Source: Apiotrichum sp. Y4204 (Eukaryota > Basidiomycota > Tremellomycetes > Trichosporonales > Trichosporonaceae). From it: a DNA stretch of 64,000 bases. Shown piece by piece: positions 1 to 13,252 of this stretch; the stretch's first letter is position 1, and each line of letters begins with the position of its first letter. The DNA is taken from contig JAMYHL010000007.1 of assembly GCA_025531455.1 (NCBI GenBank), forward strand, positions 682,001 to 746,000, read 5' to 3'. The position numbers were made by a program, and so were the translations under genes. The notes below the pieces were generated by a model. The model ran no database searches. It was not told where the DNA came from and worked only from the letters and a program-made list of their open reading frames with translations.

Positions 1-356
1 CGCGCAAGAGCAGCCGGAGCAGCCTACGGAGCGTCTTCAGCTCGCGTTCGGCCGCCAGCGCCGCCACAAACGACTCGTACTACACGACCAAGACGCGGCG
101 CGGCCCCCCCTCGAGCGCGGCATCGATCTACTCGATCGACGAGGACGACCACCCGTCGACGCCGACGGCCAGCTCGTTCCCCGACCCAGACGCGAACCTT
201 ACGCCAGAGCAGCGCGAGCTCATCGCTCTCGGCCGCGAGTTCAAATCTGCTATAGCGAGCGATATGGCGCGCGGCGGCGGCATCGACGCGATAACGTACC
301 TCATCGCCCGCGAGACCACCGCCCGCCTCGCGGCACTCACGGCCGACATTCCCTAA
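1..356 (+). CDS. C-terminal part of an unrecognised protein (5' partial)
   Basis: An open frame enters from the left edge (codons starting at position 3) and ends at the TAA at 354-356, giving about 117 residues. The first part is Ser/Arg- and Thr-rich low complexity; the last 45 residues (starting LTPEQRELIALGREF) look like a short amphipathic helical tail ending LTADIP. Codon use is strongly C/G-ending, as in the certain genes of this window, which is the main reason to accept it as coding. No family is recognised. The 3' side runs into gene-free DNA, so this is the terminal exon. Confidence 0.7.
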   Translation, partial: RKSSRSSLRSVFSSRSAASAATNDSYYTTKTRRGPPSSAASIYSIDEDDHPSTPTASSFPDPDANLTPEQRELIALGREFKSAIASDMARGGGIDAITYLIARETTARLAALTADIP

Positions 357-3003
357 TCTGGGCTTATAGATTCTGTTTCTTTCGTTCGCTTTTCTGCTTT
401 CTTCTTTATGTCGTGGCGCATCATCGGGTGTAACATAGTGAGAGTAATAGGCTTAATAGTTCTTGGGCTTTGGCGTATACATGTGATTCAGCGTATGGAT
501 TGTATCCTCTGTGCCGAAGGAGCCGTGCCAGCAGAGTGTGAAATGGGTCGACGTGAGGCGCGGCGAGCAGCGCGCGGCGAGCAGCAGGACTACCAAGAGT
601 TGCTCCCCGTCATGATACGTTATCAAGTGTCTTGCAAGTGCTTATCTGAGACATCTTGGACCTGATTACTTCATGTCTCAACAAGCGAGCGTTAAGGTCA
701 AGGTCCCGCTCGGAATTGTGTGCCGATGATCTGTTTACACAACCTATCCCTTGTATCCAGCGTCAGAGATAGAAACACGATAACAGGCCAGAGAACAGGC
801 CATAAGTCCTTGCGTGGTGAGCCGCAATTGCACAGTCGAGCAGTGCGATAACATGGCATGCTAGTCCATGCTGTGCTGGTCTCTACAACGCTGTATGCAC
901 TATGCCGGCTGGTCGCCAAATCCCACCGCAAACTCCTAGCTCCTGAAATGCACCCATTCACGGCGTTTGATCATGTAACACCCAGCGACGCCCCAACGCC
1001 ACCGGGACGTCTCCAAGGGCCCCTAGGATATGAGTCTCAAGTCGTACGAGCTACTGATCCGCTGAATTGCTGACGTCTTCAGCAAGGATTTCTCTCGGAC
1101 AGGAGGGTGTCACCTCCCTGGCGCCACACATCCGGAGGTGGACGTCGAACGCCACCACCCCTCATGTGCTGGTCGTGATCGTGGTGATATGGTAGCAATC
1201 AAGCGATGTGTAGATGGCCCCAGTCCCTGATGCAATAGGATGTGATGCGATCGTGCGTGAGGCTCGGAAACCTCATCGCGATCAACATTGTCCCCACATA
1301 TGAACAAATGTGGACAATGTATGTACAGACTCGGCCGCCACAAGACCTAGGATAAAGTGGCTGAGGTTGTCGCAGTTGAATCTGTGCGCCTGTGCGCGGA
1401 GACGGTGAATTATTTTTTTCCTCTCCAGCTCCACGTTTTAATCTCCGCCGCCAGGCTGCCGCCCTGTGCGCTGAGCAGCATGCATCGAACGATAGAGGTA
1501 GGTAGGAGGCACGGCCATCTCGCAATCTCCGCTGGTCTCGATATCTCGAATGGGTGATCGATACTGCGTATAAACAACATCACGGCATGGGGGGTACAGA
1601 CGGGCAATACGCCATGGGGCGAGACCTCCAACACCAAAAAACCCGGTGTCCGGGCTCCCTGTTTATGGTGAGTCACAAGTCCTGACTCACGGCGATCACT
1701 AATCTCTACAAACCTCTGGGCTCTGCAAACCTCAGCAACCCCTCAGCTTCTGACAAACTGCCCGTCGGCCAGGTACTTTCAGGCCCCGCTCAGGGCGGCG
1801 CATGGCGGGGCCTGGCTGGGGCGGACAGGTGCTGACGAGATGGGCGGCACGACCAAACAAAGTCGCCGGAATACGCCGGAATCGCCCTGGCTGACAGCAC
1901 TCGGCTGGCTCACACAGTAGTAGGATGGATCGGTGGCCGACGGCGAGACCTCAACATCGCCGAGGCTGGGGACGAGGACCCTGGAGGTCGAGGTTGTGCC
2001 TTGGAGACTTTGCCGAGATGTGTGGTGTGTCATGACGCTCCAATCTGGATACAGAGTTTAGTTGCCGCTGATTTTTTTTTTTTGGCTTGAAATCTTTCTG
2101 ACTTGTTTTGATTTTCGTGTCCCACATGTCCTCAAGATGGACATGTGCCGCCTCACCGAGAGGCCGAGATATGCTTGGCACGCAGTCCGACGACGTCGCT
2201 CGTCATCGCCGCAGGTCTGCGCATTGCGTCGCTGGCGATGCACAGTCCTTACACACGTTCCCAACACACATGCATCGGTGGCGGAGTTCACATCAGTGCC
2301 CGAGGGGCATCACACATTATAGGTTTATAGGTTTGGACTGATCGAGCAAGTGGCAAACGTCAGCCAGTGGCGGGACGCAGCGTGATCAGGGTTGCCGCCG
2401 GCACGGCGCCCGGTATGTCCGCTCCCTCCTCGTGCCTAGACTTGTTTGCTCTAGTGCTCCGAGGCTGTCGTAGCTGCTGAATTGCTCTAGTTGCCGCACA
2501 GCTGCCGGATCCGGGGGAGAAAACCGACTCACATGGGGGCTCGGATGCCAAGGCTTTGTGGGGGAACATGGGCGATGGGTCCATCCGGGAATACCGAGAG
2601 GTTGGGAGGGTGCCGCTGACGCGCCGGTGGACGAGAGGTGAGGCAGGCAAGCGGAGACGGACATGGCCCCACCTCGCTCTTAACTTTTTCTGCGGTTCTC
2701 GCCCACACACAAAAAGAAAAAAAAACATTGTTGCGTAGTCAGCAGTGTCTGTAGCGTCATACGGTATGGATACGAGGATGGATACCAGCAGCTGATGGCT
2801 GGTGTCGAGCCGATCTCGGAGCCGACGTGGTGGTGGTTGTCTCGAGTCTGCAAACGTTGTTTCTCTTCTTATCTCATCAAAACGTTACTTATCCCCCTCC
2901 CCCTCCTCTCTTCTCCGACAACCTCCTTACACCCTCTTTCCCCCCCTCTATTCTCCCTTTCCGCCCCTTCCACTCTTTTACAACTTTCTGAACTCGGCCC
3001 ACC
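357..3003. other. Gene-free intergenic region with pyrimidine-rich leader at its right end
   Basis: No reading frame here has the codon bias of the neighbouring genes, and no tRNA or repeat was seen. The first ~150 bases are probably the 3' UTR of the preceding gene. The last ~130 bases before the transporter ATG (about 2870-3003) are almost pure C/T, a pattern seen upstream of several genes in this window and likely the 5' leader or core promoter of the transporter. Confidence 0.5.
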
Positions 3004-6000
3004 ATGGTGGGCAACGACCCCAACAACGGCGTCAACGGCGTCGGCGCCGGGGACCACGTCCCTCCCCCCGTCGTCGGCGACCACTCGGACACGATATCTA
3101 CGTCTGGCACTGCCGTCAACGGCGCCCTCGACGTCCCGCACGACGAAAAGGAGGAGATTATGAAGAGCCGCTCCGCGAACGCCTCGTTTGTCGGCGAGAT
3201 GGAGGACCGCCGCGTCTCGTACAGCCGCGCCCGGCAGGAGTTTGCGGCCCTCGAGCGCAAGTACTCTACCCTCTCGCAGAACTCTGGCAACCTCCAGCGC
3301 ACGACCACCGGCATGTCCGTGCGGTCGATCCGCGAGGCCCTCGGTGGTGCCCCGGAGCGCACGACGACCAAGGCTACCGAGGCGACCGACCTCGAAGCCG
3401 GCGAGAAGCAGGAGGAAGAGTTTAACCTCTCCGACGAGCTGCGTTCCGGCCGCGAAGCCCAGAACGCCGCCGGTATCAAGCACAAGAAGGTCGGTGTCAT
3501 CTGGGAGGACCTCGAGGTTATCGGCGCCGGCGGCATGAAGATGCCTATTCGTAACTTTGCAAACGCCATTATGGAGCAGTTCATCATGCCCCCGCTCAAG
3601 ATTGCCGGTCTGTTTGGCTACAACCCGTTTGCGCCCAAGCCCAAGACGATTCTCCACAAGACGACCGGTGTGCTCAAGCCCGGAGAGATGTGTCTTGTTC
3701 TCGGCCGCCCTGGCGCCGGCTGCTCCACCTTCCTCAAGTCCATTGCGAACCAGCGCAGCGGGTTCCTCAAGGTCGAAGGTAATGTCGAGTACGCAGGTGT
3801 TGGCTGGGAGGAGATGCACAAGCTGTACGCCGGCGAGGTGCTCTACAACCAGGAGGACGACGACCACCTCCCGACCCTCACTGTCGGCCAGACCCTTCGC
3901 TTTGCCCTCCAGCTCAAGTCGCCCAAGAAGCTCATCCCTGGCCTGACCACCAAGGAGTACCGCGAGGACCTCCTCAACCTCCTGCTCTCGATGCTCAACA
4001 TCAAGCACACCGAGAACACTGTTGTCGGTAACATGTTCGTCCGCGGTGTCTCGGGTGGTGAGCGCAAGCGTGTTTCCGTTGCCGAGCAGTTCTGCTCCGG
4101 CGCCTGTCTCTCCTCGTGGGACAACTCGACCCGTGGTCTCGACGCGTCTACCGCTCTCGACTATGCCAAGTCGCTCCGCCTCCTCACGGACATTATGCAG
4201 CAGACCACCTTCGTCTCGCTCTACCAGGCCGGTGAGGGCATCTACAAGCAGTTCGACAAGGTGCTCGTCCTCAACGAGGGCCACGTCGTCTACTTTGGCC
4301 CTTGTGACGAGGCGCGCCAGTACTTTGTCTCTCTCGGTTACCTGGACATGCCCCGTCAGACCAGCCCCGACTACCTCTCGGGATGCACCGACGTCAACGA
4401 GCGCCGCTTCCAGGAGGGCCGCGACGAGACCAACGTGCCCTCTACTCCCGAGGAGATGGCCAAGGCGTTTGAGCAGTCGGACATTTACCGTCGCATGATC
4501 ATCGAGAAGGACGACTACAAACACCTCATGGCCGAGGACGAGAAGGACCGCGAGCAGTTCCGCCAGGCCGTCGCCGAGCAGAAGCACCGCGGCGTCGGCA
4601 AGGACTCGCCGTACACCGTCTCGTTCTTTGCGCAGACTTGGGCAATCGCCAAGCGCCAGACCGTCCTCAAGTTCCAGGACCGTTTCTCCATCTACTCGGG
4701 TTACTTTACGTCTATTGCTATCGCTCTTATCGTCGGCTCCGTCTTCTACCGTCTCCCTGAGGCTGCCAACGGCGCGTTCACCCGCGGCGGTCTCCTCTTC
4801 TTGGGTCTTCTGTTCAACGCTCTTACCTCGTTCTCCGAGCTTCCCTCGCAGATGATGGGACGCCCCATCCTCTTCCGACAGGTCGGATACCGATTCTACC
4901 GTCCCGCCGCCTTCTCCATCGCCGCAGTCCTCGCTGATGTGCCGTACAACATTTCGAACATTTTCGTGTTCTGTATTATCATCTACTTTATGGGCGGCCT
5001 CTACGCGTCGGCCGGCGCGTTCTTCATGTTCTTCCTCTTCGTCTTCCTCACGTTCATGACAATGTCCACCTTCTTCCGTACCCTCGGTGTCTCGTGCCGC
5101 GACTACAACGTCGCTGCTCGTCTCGCCTCGGTCCTCATCTCCGTCATGGTCACCTACACCGGTTACATGATTCCAGTGTTTACCATGAAGCGGTGGCTCT
5201 TCTGGCTGTCATACATTAATCCGCTGTACTTTGGTTACGAGGCCATCTTTGGTAAGTCAAGAAATGATTTCTAGTCAAAAGTATCTAGCTAACCCAAAGC
5301 CAACGAGTTCTCGCGGATCACAATGTCGTGTGTTGGCCCGCCATATGTCATCCCGTACAACATCCCCGGCGTTTTCAGCGGCTTCAACGAAGGCAGTGTC
5401 GGTCCCAACCAGGTCTGCACCCTGCCCGGCGCGCACCCTGGTGACAGTTTCGTTACGGGCAACGACTACATGCACGCGGGCTACGAGTACTCCAAGGCGC
5501 ACATCTGGCGCAACTTTGGTATCCTTATTGGTTTCTTCCTCTTCTTCATGTTCCTCCAAGGCTTCTTCCTCGAGACGCTCAACCACGGCGCTGCGCACCT
5601 TGCCATTGTCGTCTTCAAGAAGGAGAACAAGGAGCTCAAGAGGCTGAACGAGCGTCTTGCCGAGCGCCGCGAGGCATTCCGCGCAGGCAAGCTCGACCCC
5701 GACCTTTCGGCTCTTACCATGAAGCCCCAGCCCTTCACGTGGGAGAACCTCCGCTACACTGTTCCCGTGCCCGGTGGAAAGAAGCAGCTCCTCAACGATG
5801 TCTTTGGTTATGTCAAGCCTGGTACCCTGACCGCCCTTATGGGTGCCTCTGGTGCCGGTAAGACCACCCTGCTCGATGTGCTCGCTGCCCGCAAGAACAT
5901 TGGTGTCATCGAGGGCGACATTCTCATGAACGGCCGCCCTATCGACAAGTCGTTTGCCCGTGGATGCGCGTACGCCGAGCAGATGGACACGCACGAGTGG

Positions 6001-7614
6001 ACCGCCACCGTCCGTGAGGCCCTCCGCTTCTCCGCCTACCTCCGCCAGCCGCAGAGCACTCCGAAGGAGGAGAAGGACGCGTATGTCGAGGACATTATTG
6101 AGCTGCTCGAGCTCCAGGACCTCGCCGACGGCATGATTGGTTTCCCCGGTTACGGTCTCTCTGTCGAGGCGCGCAAGCGTGTCACCATCGGTGTCGAGCT
6201 CGCCGCCAAGCCTGACCTGCTCCTCTTCCTTGACGAGCCGACCTCGGGTCTCGACTCGCAGTCTGCCTTTAACATTGTCCGTTTCCTCAAGAAGCTCGCT
6301 GCCGCCGGCCAGAAGATCCTTTGCACGATCCACCAGCCCAACGCCCTCCTCTTCCAGTCCTTTGACCGCCTGCTGCTTCTCCAGCGCGGTGGTGAGTGTG
6401 TCTACTTTGGCGACATTGGCGAGGACTCCAAGGTCCTCATCGAGTACCTCGCCGCCAACGGCGCCGACTGCCCCCCCGACGCCAACCCGGCCGAGTACGT
6501 CCTCGACGCCATTGGTGCCGGCTCGCGCAAGCGTATCGGCGGTGACTGGCATCAGAAGTGGCTGAACTCGCCCGAGTTCGCCCAGGTCAAGCAGGAGATC
6601 ACCCAGCTCAAGGAGGACGCGCTTGCCAAGCCTGCTGAGGAGAACAAGCACAACACCGAGTACGCGACCTCGTTCGGGTTCCAGCTCAAGACTGTGCTCC
6701 ACCGCACCAACGTCGCCCTCTGGCGCAACGCCGACTACCAGTACACGCGTCTGTTTGCCCACCTTGCCATCGGCATGGTCGTCACCCTTACTTTCCTGCA
6801 GCTCAACGACAGCCTCAAGAGCCTGCAGTACCGCGTCTTCGTTGTCTTCTTCTGCACCATTCTTCCGGCCCTCATTCTCGCCCAGATCGAGCCGCAGTAC
6901 ATCATGTCCCGCATGACCTTCAACCGCGAGGCCTCGTCCAAGATGTACTCGTCCACGGTCTTTGCGCTCACCCAGCTTATCGCCGAGATGCCCTATTCGC
7001 TGGTGTGTGCGGTCGTATTCTTCCTCCTCGTCTACTATGGCACTGGTCTCCCGTACGCCTCGTCGCGCGCGGGCTACTTCTTCCTCATGGTCCTCCTCAC
7101 CGAGGTCTACAGTGTCACCCTTGGACAGGCGGTCGCCGCGCTCTCGCCCTCGATTCTCGTCGCCGCGCTCTTCAACCCCTTCCTCCTCGTCCTCTTCTCC
7201 GTTTTCTGCGGTGTCACCGCTCCCCCCGCCACCCTCCCCTACTTCTGGCGTTCGTGGATGTACCGCCTCGACCCGTTCACCTACCTCATCGAGGGCCTCG
7301 TCGCCACTGTCCTCCAGGGCGTCCCCGTCGTGTGCCGTCCCGACGAGTTTAACCGCTTCCCCCCTCCCTCGGGCCAGACGTGCGCAGAGTACGCCGGCAA
7401 GTTTGCCGCCGCCGTCGGCGGATACCTCGCCAACCCCAACGCCACCGACGAGTGCCTCTACTGCCAGTACCGCGAGGGTCAGAACTTCTTCACTGGTCTC
7501 TGGATCAGCTTTGGCAACCGCTGGCGCAACTTTGGCATCCTCATCGCGTACACCGTGTTCAACATTCTGGTCCTCCTCGTCGCCGCCCGCTTCCTCCGCT
7601 GGCAGAAGCGTTAG
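3004..7614 (+). CDS. Full-size PDR/ABCG-type ABC transporter (pleiotropic drug resistance family)
   Basis: Plasma-membrane ATP-driven exporter of the fungal PDR family (Pdr5, Cdr1, Snq2 type; Cryptococcus Afr1 is a related example), expected to export azoles and other hydrophobic compounds. Exons 3004-5251 and 5300-7614 join to 1520 codons, the usual PDR length; the 48-nt intron has a GCTAAC branch sequence and rejoins as YEAIFANEFSRITM. Order is NBD1-TMD1-NBD2-TMD2. NBD1 has the degenerate Walker A GRPGAGCSTFLKS (Cys in place of Lys), signature VSGGERKRVS and WDNSTRGLDAST. NBD2 has a canonical Walker A (GASGAGKTTLLD), a degenerate signature (LSVEARKRVTIGVEL) and Walker B LLFLDEPTSGLDSQ. This reciprocal asymmetry is normal for the family. 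Two hydrophobic blocks follow each NBD, and a Cys-containing extracellular loop precedes the last helix. The ATG at 3004 follows a C/T-rich leader. Substrate cannot be told from sequence. Confidence 0.95.
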
Positions 7615-9674
7615 TCCGGTAGACTTGTTGGGGATCGTCTGGTCCCAGATCCTATAGATTTCATTCTCATCATCACGTCGATATATAGTCATACAGTAGA
7701 CATAACACCTGCAATGCAGCATAGATTTTGCGTACGGATTGGAACAGGGTGGCAGCGTGGCACGAATTGCGATGCGGGAAGTTGGATCTCGTGAAATGTA
7801 GCAAGGTTGTTCGAGTGCGGCTAGGCCACGAGCGGTGCTGCCGTTCATCTTGCGGTCTGCGGAGTAATGCATCGGGACAGCGGGTGTCGCGGCCAAGGCC
7901 AAACGTTCGAAACGCAGGATATGAGCTGGAACAAAGTACATGCCGTACGCAGGGTGACTCCAGTTATAGGTTTGCGACTCCACCTGGGCGATTGACCACT
8001 TGTTGTATGGACTCGGATCTGGATTCTGCAACTCTCCGACAATATTACTGCTTTACAAGGCTGTAATCCGACTCTTCGTTCTGATACATGACACACGGTA
8101 TCCCTCCGAGTCGCCGGCTGAACAGCGTGATTTAAGGTATTACGCCTCGGCCCCTAAGGTATCCAGTGTGCTCCAAGTTCGGAGCACGATGCCCGTTGCG
8201 CACAAGGTCACAAGACGAAACAATCACGCCGGACTCAGCTTTATACTGTATAACCCGTGCCCCGTCGTGTGACTGCGCTGCTCCGGTTTCTGGGTGTGCC
8301 TCTGCTGGCTTTACTTCCTAACGCGATGCAAGACAGGCCCAGCCCTACGAGGCGGTGTCCCCAGATCGGAGCTCGAGCTCAGGCTCGGCCTCCTGGATCT
8401 CGCCATCTGTGTTTCGAGGAGGAGAACTGGTGCACTTGTACACTGGTACAATAATCATATAATCAGGCAGGGTGTCTGTCGTTTTCGTTCTAATTCGTGC
8501 GAGATCTGGGATGTGACAGACGCGATCAGGTTGATGGACATGCGCTCGGAGGTGTTTGCGCCACATGGTTGCTTTCTGTCCGTTTCTTGGTCTTCGCCAC
8601 AAAAAGGAAGGCGGCAAGGCGTCTCGCATTTGGGCAGTCAGTTTCAGCAACATGCATGATACCCGCCAACCGCCGTCTCGTACCTCTGGATCACTTTGGT
8701 GCAGCAGCATCTTTAATAAAACGCAGACACGCAAAGGCCGTTAGAATAGAGTTAAGCTCACGGCACAGCCGCCACTCTCCATGGCGCGTGCAGTGCTCGT
8801 CGTTACCACGGGTAGGAGGAACGCCCCGTGATCTGGAGTCTTACAGGACTTTACCACAGCTGGGTCTGGCGCTTCCCGTCGCGATGGATGCGTTACTTCT
8901 ACACCGGGTTTAGATCTCTGTTTTGGGAGTAGGGAGGGGCAGAGGGCACGGTGATACAAGGACGGTGAAGCTGATGAGTGCACGGTCGCGCCCAAGGTTG
9001 TGCGCTTGATCGAGCTCCTGTCGGCAACTGTGCTGGAATCGTACCCCCCTTTGACTGTACTCGAGCTGTGTATTCGGTCCAGCGGAAGCGAGTGGTATAC
9101 AGTACATTGCTTCAGTACACGCGACACAAATGACGCCGAGCCGCCGAGGAGCCACAGGACGAGGCGAACGGGACCTTGGAGAAGTCTCGGACGGTTTGCA
9201 TTAAGTTCAGTGCGGAGAGGGTCGGCACGGAGGGGGTATAAGCCATATCCTCTCGGCAACCCATCACTGCCTCCTGCTGCGCACCAGTTGCCACTTGCTG
9301 TTATGTTGCTTTTTCTGCACAGAGTCCCCTCCTGTGCTCCGTACCTTTGCGCGACATAGGATCTCGGGGGACAAGTCGCATGTCACACCAGTGCAGGACG
9401 GTCCATAAAGAGGCTGAGAACGAGAGGGGGAGAGGGGTGCTCGTGACGGTTGGGGCTATGGATCTCACGAGCTGCCCGACGGATGTGCATGAAGGGAGAT
9501 GTGCAGGCTACGAAGACGAAGCACGAAATACAGAGACTAGAGGAAGACGAGTACACAACCCCAGCACCCCCTGCTGATTACTCGCACTTGTTCTCGCTCT
9601 TTTCATTTCTCCTCCTCTCTGCTCACTACCTCGAACCTCGCGTCCGCGACCACTCCGGTTCCGCACATCCAACC
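7615..9674. other. Gene-free intergenic region
   Basis: No frame shows the genome's codon bias and no RNA gene was seen. There are AT-rich patches around 7640-7700 (probable 3' UTR and polyadenylation region of the ABC gene) and a TATA-like GGTATAAG at about 9235, some 430 bases before the next start codon. Confidence 0.45.
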
Positions 9675-11636
9675 ATGCGCTCCTCGGCGATTCTGGCGGC
9701 GGCCCTCGCCTTCCTGCGCGACGTCGCCGCGTTCAACCCCACCCTCGACATGTCCTACGACCTTCCCGCGCTGAGCCCTCTGATGCGCTACTCCGGCTTC
9801 CCCGTACAAGACAGGCTCGGATCGCCGCCAGACCCAATGTCCCCCGAAGACGTTTTCAAGTTCACAGTCGAGGGAGCCGACCCCGCGGCACTTCGGAACT
9901 TCTCGACAAAGTTCTACGGTACCGGCATCACTGTCCATGGTTCTAACCCCGTCGGGATACAGGCCCGGCTCAGCGACAAGGCGACCCCCCTCCCCGAAAG
10001 CAGATTCGCCCCGTCTGAGCAGCTGCAAGTGCTTGATATCAAAAACCTCGAGCCGGACTTTTACGATTTCTACGGCTCTTCCTCCGGGAACGGCACGGAG
10101 ATCACTCGGGTTACCATCCACACTAAAATCGAGTCTGAAGCGTAAGTGGCAGAATTAGTGGAGCGTGAGAAAGATACATATTGGACAAGTCTGGACAGAT
10201 AGAGAGTGTGCGGTTGATGCCCCGGGGGGAATCTTTCTGCCATTGCCAGTGCCACCCCGTTTGTCACGGTTGCTGACATCCATAGACCATCCATCGACCA
10301 GGTGAAGAAGAAGGTCGTACCCTTTGTCGTCAACGGAACAGTAATGCAGAGCGAGTACTACTCACTTCCCAAAAACAATGCCAGAGACGTCCTTTCCTCA
10401 TCGCCACGTGCAAGTGCGTGAATTATGAAGCCCTCGTAAACAGGCGCTGTGTTGGACTAACCTAGCAGATGGACAACCGGAGGCTCCCGTAGACATGGTC
10501 TTTATTCGTCGGTGGACCGACGATGTATTCACCATTACACCGCCGCCGCGAACTTCCTTCTTGATGCTCAACGGTACTTTTGGCCCAACCGGTCCGTGGG
10601 TGGACGTCGTCTCCGATCCAAGTCTTCCTGGCCGCCCGGGAATGCTCGGCGGAAAAACCCCACAGACCGGTTTCCAGTTCCTCAATCTGCGCAGTTCGGA
10701 GAAGTATTACTTTTCCAATACCATCCTCTTCGTTACCCCTCTCGACCCCAAGGTCCAATACAAGCTTACCATGCGTCCAGGCCCACTCAACGACGGCCAG
10801 GGAGGCAACGATCTCGGCCTGACCAGCTTGACCTTCTATTCGTCCGAGTGGAACCCCGCCGAAGACGTAGCGTCCACCTCATCCACCTCCCCCGGAGGCA
10901 TGTCCAATGCAACCAGTGCCACGAGCGTCGTCGGCCCCACCTCGACTGTAGGAAGGGCTACCAGCGATCGCAAGGAGAGCTCCAACGTAGGCACCATTGC
11001 CGGCGCCGTCGTCGGCTCCATTGTCGGTGTCGCCCTCCTTGTCGCCCTCTTCATTATCTGCTACTACCGCCGCCGCAGAAACCGTGACAGTCACATTACG
11101 CCCCGTAACACGCTGGAGTAAGTCGCCACCGATATGATGAGATTTTATTCTGACTGCCTAGCGAGGACAATGTCGAGTACGAATGGCCAAAGGACTCACC
11201 GACTGGCTTGCGCGGGGCTGAGTGAGTTTCCCCCAACTGAAATGGGGACAGACAGCTGACATCACAGATCCGGTCCGCAGGCCACACCGTTCGTCCCGCA
11301 CCCGCACCCCTTCGTCACGAGCTCATCAGAGCGGTCTTCGCGGTCCTCGCTCGTCGGCCAGACTCCGTACGTGCCGCCGTCCCTAATTACCTGTGTCGAT
11401 ACTGACATCCCAGCATGACAATGGCCAAGACCGACACGTCCGACACCGCGACGTCATCGAGCGGCCAGACGCCGCTGTCCGTCGTCTCCCAGTCACCGTT
11501 CAGGCGCCAAAACGTCTACCACGAGAACGACATAGGCACGCTCCAGCCTGTCGGGGAACAGACCGAGCCGGAGCAAGTGGAGAACGTCGCGCTGCCCCCG
11601 ATGTATAACCCCGACTGGGATTCGCGGCGGCAGTGA
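9675..11636 (+). CDS. Secreted-entry single-pass membrane protein of unknown function
   Basis: Six exons (9675-10141, 10286-10413, 10469-11117, 11162-11221, 11268-11366, 11414-11636) give 541 residues; every junction keeps phase and has GTRNGT donors with CTRAC just before the acceptor. An N-terminal hydrophobic stretch (MRSSAILAAALAFLRDVAAF) is a likely signal peptide. A roughly 300-residue outer domain with several N-X-S/T sites is followed by a Ser/Thr-rich stalk, one membrane segment (about TIAGAVVGSIVGVALLVALF, then IICYY) and a very basic RRRRNR stop-transfer. The cytoplasmic tail of ~150 residues is Ser/Pro-rich and polar. The layout resembles fungal wall-stress sensors (Mid2/Wsc style), but no WSC cysteine domain is visible and the ectodomain is not recognised. 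A type I surface protein is the safe inference; sensor function is a guess. Confidence 0.85.
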
Positions 11637-13252
11637 ACGGGGGTATGGTCCCAAGGCGCGCAGGGTGTCGCTGGCATTGAGAGTCGCATCGGTCGCTCAT
11701 CACCATCTCGTTTCAGCTGCATAGACTCGGCCGACCGACTCTTCGTTTCGTAGACCCTAGTGCTCGTTGCTGCGTTCCATGTTGTCCTCGGCTTAGCTCC
11801 GTAGCTTTCCCTCTGTATGTACTAGAATGCCTCCTGGTCTATAGAGGGCAGAGAGACGGCACGCGGGTCAGAGAGTGGCACGGGGTTAGTGACAGCTTCC
11901 ATGATCAGCGGATCAGCGGATCAGCGGATCAGCGGATCAGTTGGTTAGCCTCTGGCTCGCGACGATCATTGTTGATCTGCGTGGGTCCTGGCGTTCTGGA
12001 TCGTCGCGATCGTCGCCCGGGAATCAAACACTAGCAGCAGCGCCAGATGAGGGGCGAGGCGATTGGTGTTCGGATACATAATCCCCAACAGAGCTCGGAA
12101 CGACACCGCATACATTGCATCAAGTGAGGGTATCGCGGCGCGTAGAGTTCTGTGCAATGTCAGTTGGCCTCAAGAAGAGAGGCACGACGGATATATGGGA
12201 GCGGACGGGATGGAGGCGATGGAGAGTCAAGGTCAAGGAGACGCGATGTGATCGAAGCGCACGGGAGCACCGGACGGAATACGGGAGCACCGGAGCACCA
12301 GAGCACCGGAGCACAGCACGTGCCCCAGTCTCACACCTCCACTCTTCATTACGCACCTCAAACGTCAAACACCGAGCCCATTCACCCCCGTCGCTGCGCC
12401 GCTGCGTCGCTGTGTCAGTCTACGCACCGCCCGGCGCATCACACTCGGAAGCGGTGTATGTGTTGTCTCGAGATGATGCGACTTTGTGGCGAGTTGAGTG
12501 TGGTGAGTGGCGCGGACTGCGGACAGATGCTGCGGCTGATGCATGTAGCGCTGCTCACTGATCACTGCTTGACTGCCCTCACGTGCACTGCGGCGCGCCA
12601 AGGGTTTCCAGAGCCTAGGGTAGCTTGGGTCAGGCTATGACGCCAGCGCCGGAATCACAAAAAAATCTAATCAGACACGGGGGGTTCTGTAATGCGCCAC
12701 GGATGGGCAATACAAATGCAAAAGTGATTTGTAATATGTTCGAGTCGATGAGGATTACAATCTTGCCCCACACTGCCCCGCATGCTGCATCAATCGGCTG
12801 TGAGTAATGGTGCCGTGCTGCGCGCTGCTGCTGGCTGTTGCTCGCTGCGCGCTCGCTGCTCGCCACGCTCGACGGCGACAAGCAACACTAATCGTAGTAC
12901 ATACACTACTCCTCTCTCGATCTATCGATATTGTTCAACGCAACACAACTCACTCCCATACACACCAACAATCTTCTAACTGTGAAGGCAGGACACGCCA
13001 GCTTCACGCCACTCGGTTCGCGGCCTCGAGCATCTCCGCAACAGACATCAACACAAACTTGCACGACTTCCCCACCACGCCGCACCGCGCTCCCACTCAC
13101 CAGACGCTTATGCACCGGTAGTGTCCGACGCGCTGGACCCGGAGACTGTGTCTGCTCCTGCTTCCATCCCGCTCTACCCACTTCTCCTTGTCTCCTACCC
13201 CGGCCCGTAGGCCGCCGACCACCTCTGGCGCCACCACTGTTTCCCATCCACC
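11637..13252. other. Gene-free intergenic region with short tandem repeats
   Basis: Contains the GATCAGCG octamer array at 11903-11940 and a loose array of GGAGCACC/AGAGCACC units around 12284-12316. No frame with genome-like codon use was found. The last ~350 bases are C/A- and C/T-rich and probably form the promoter and leader of the downstream deubiquitinase. Confidence 0.45.
11903..11940. repeat. Octamer tandem repeat GATCAGCG, about 4.75 copies
   Basis: Four perfect copies of an 8-bp unit plus a partial fifth, read directly. Near-identical GATCGGCG units recur at 53493-53512 and, as the reverse complement, at 57539-57559. Confidence 0.9.

Noticed and set aside
2869..4587. Long minus-strand frame (572 codons) opposite the ABC transporter
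   Set aside because: It is a shadow of the strongly C/G-ending codons of the real plus-strand gene: repetitive Leu/Val/Glu/Arg composition with no family resemblance.
5275..8031. Very long minus-strand frame (918 codons) opposite the ABC transporter's second half
   Set aside because: Same mirror effect of codon bias; the plus strand has clear ABC motifs throughout.
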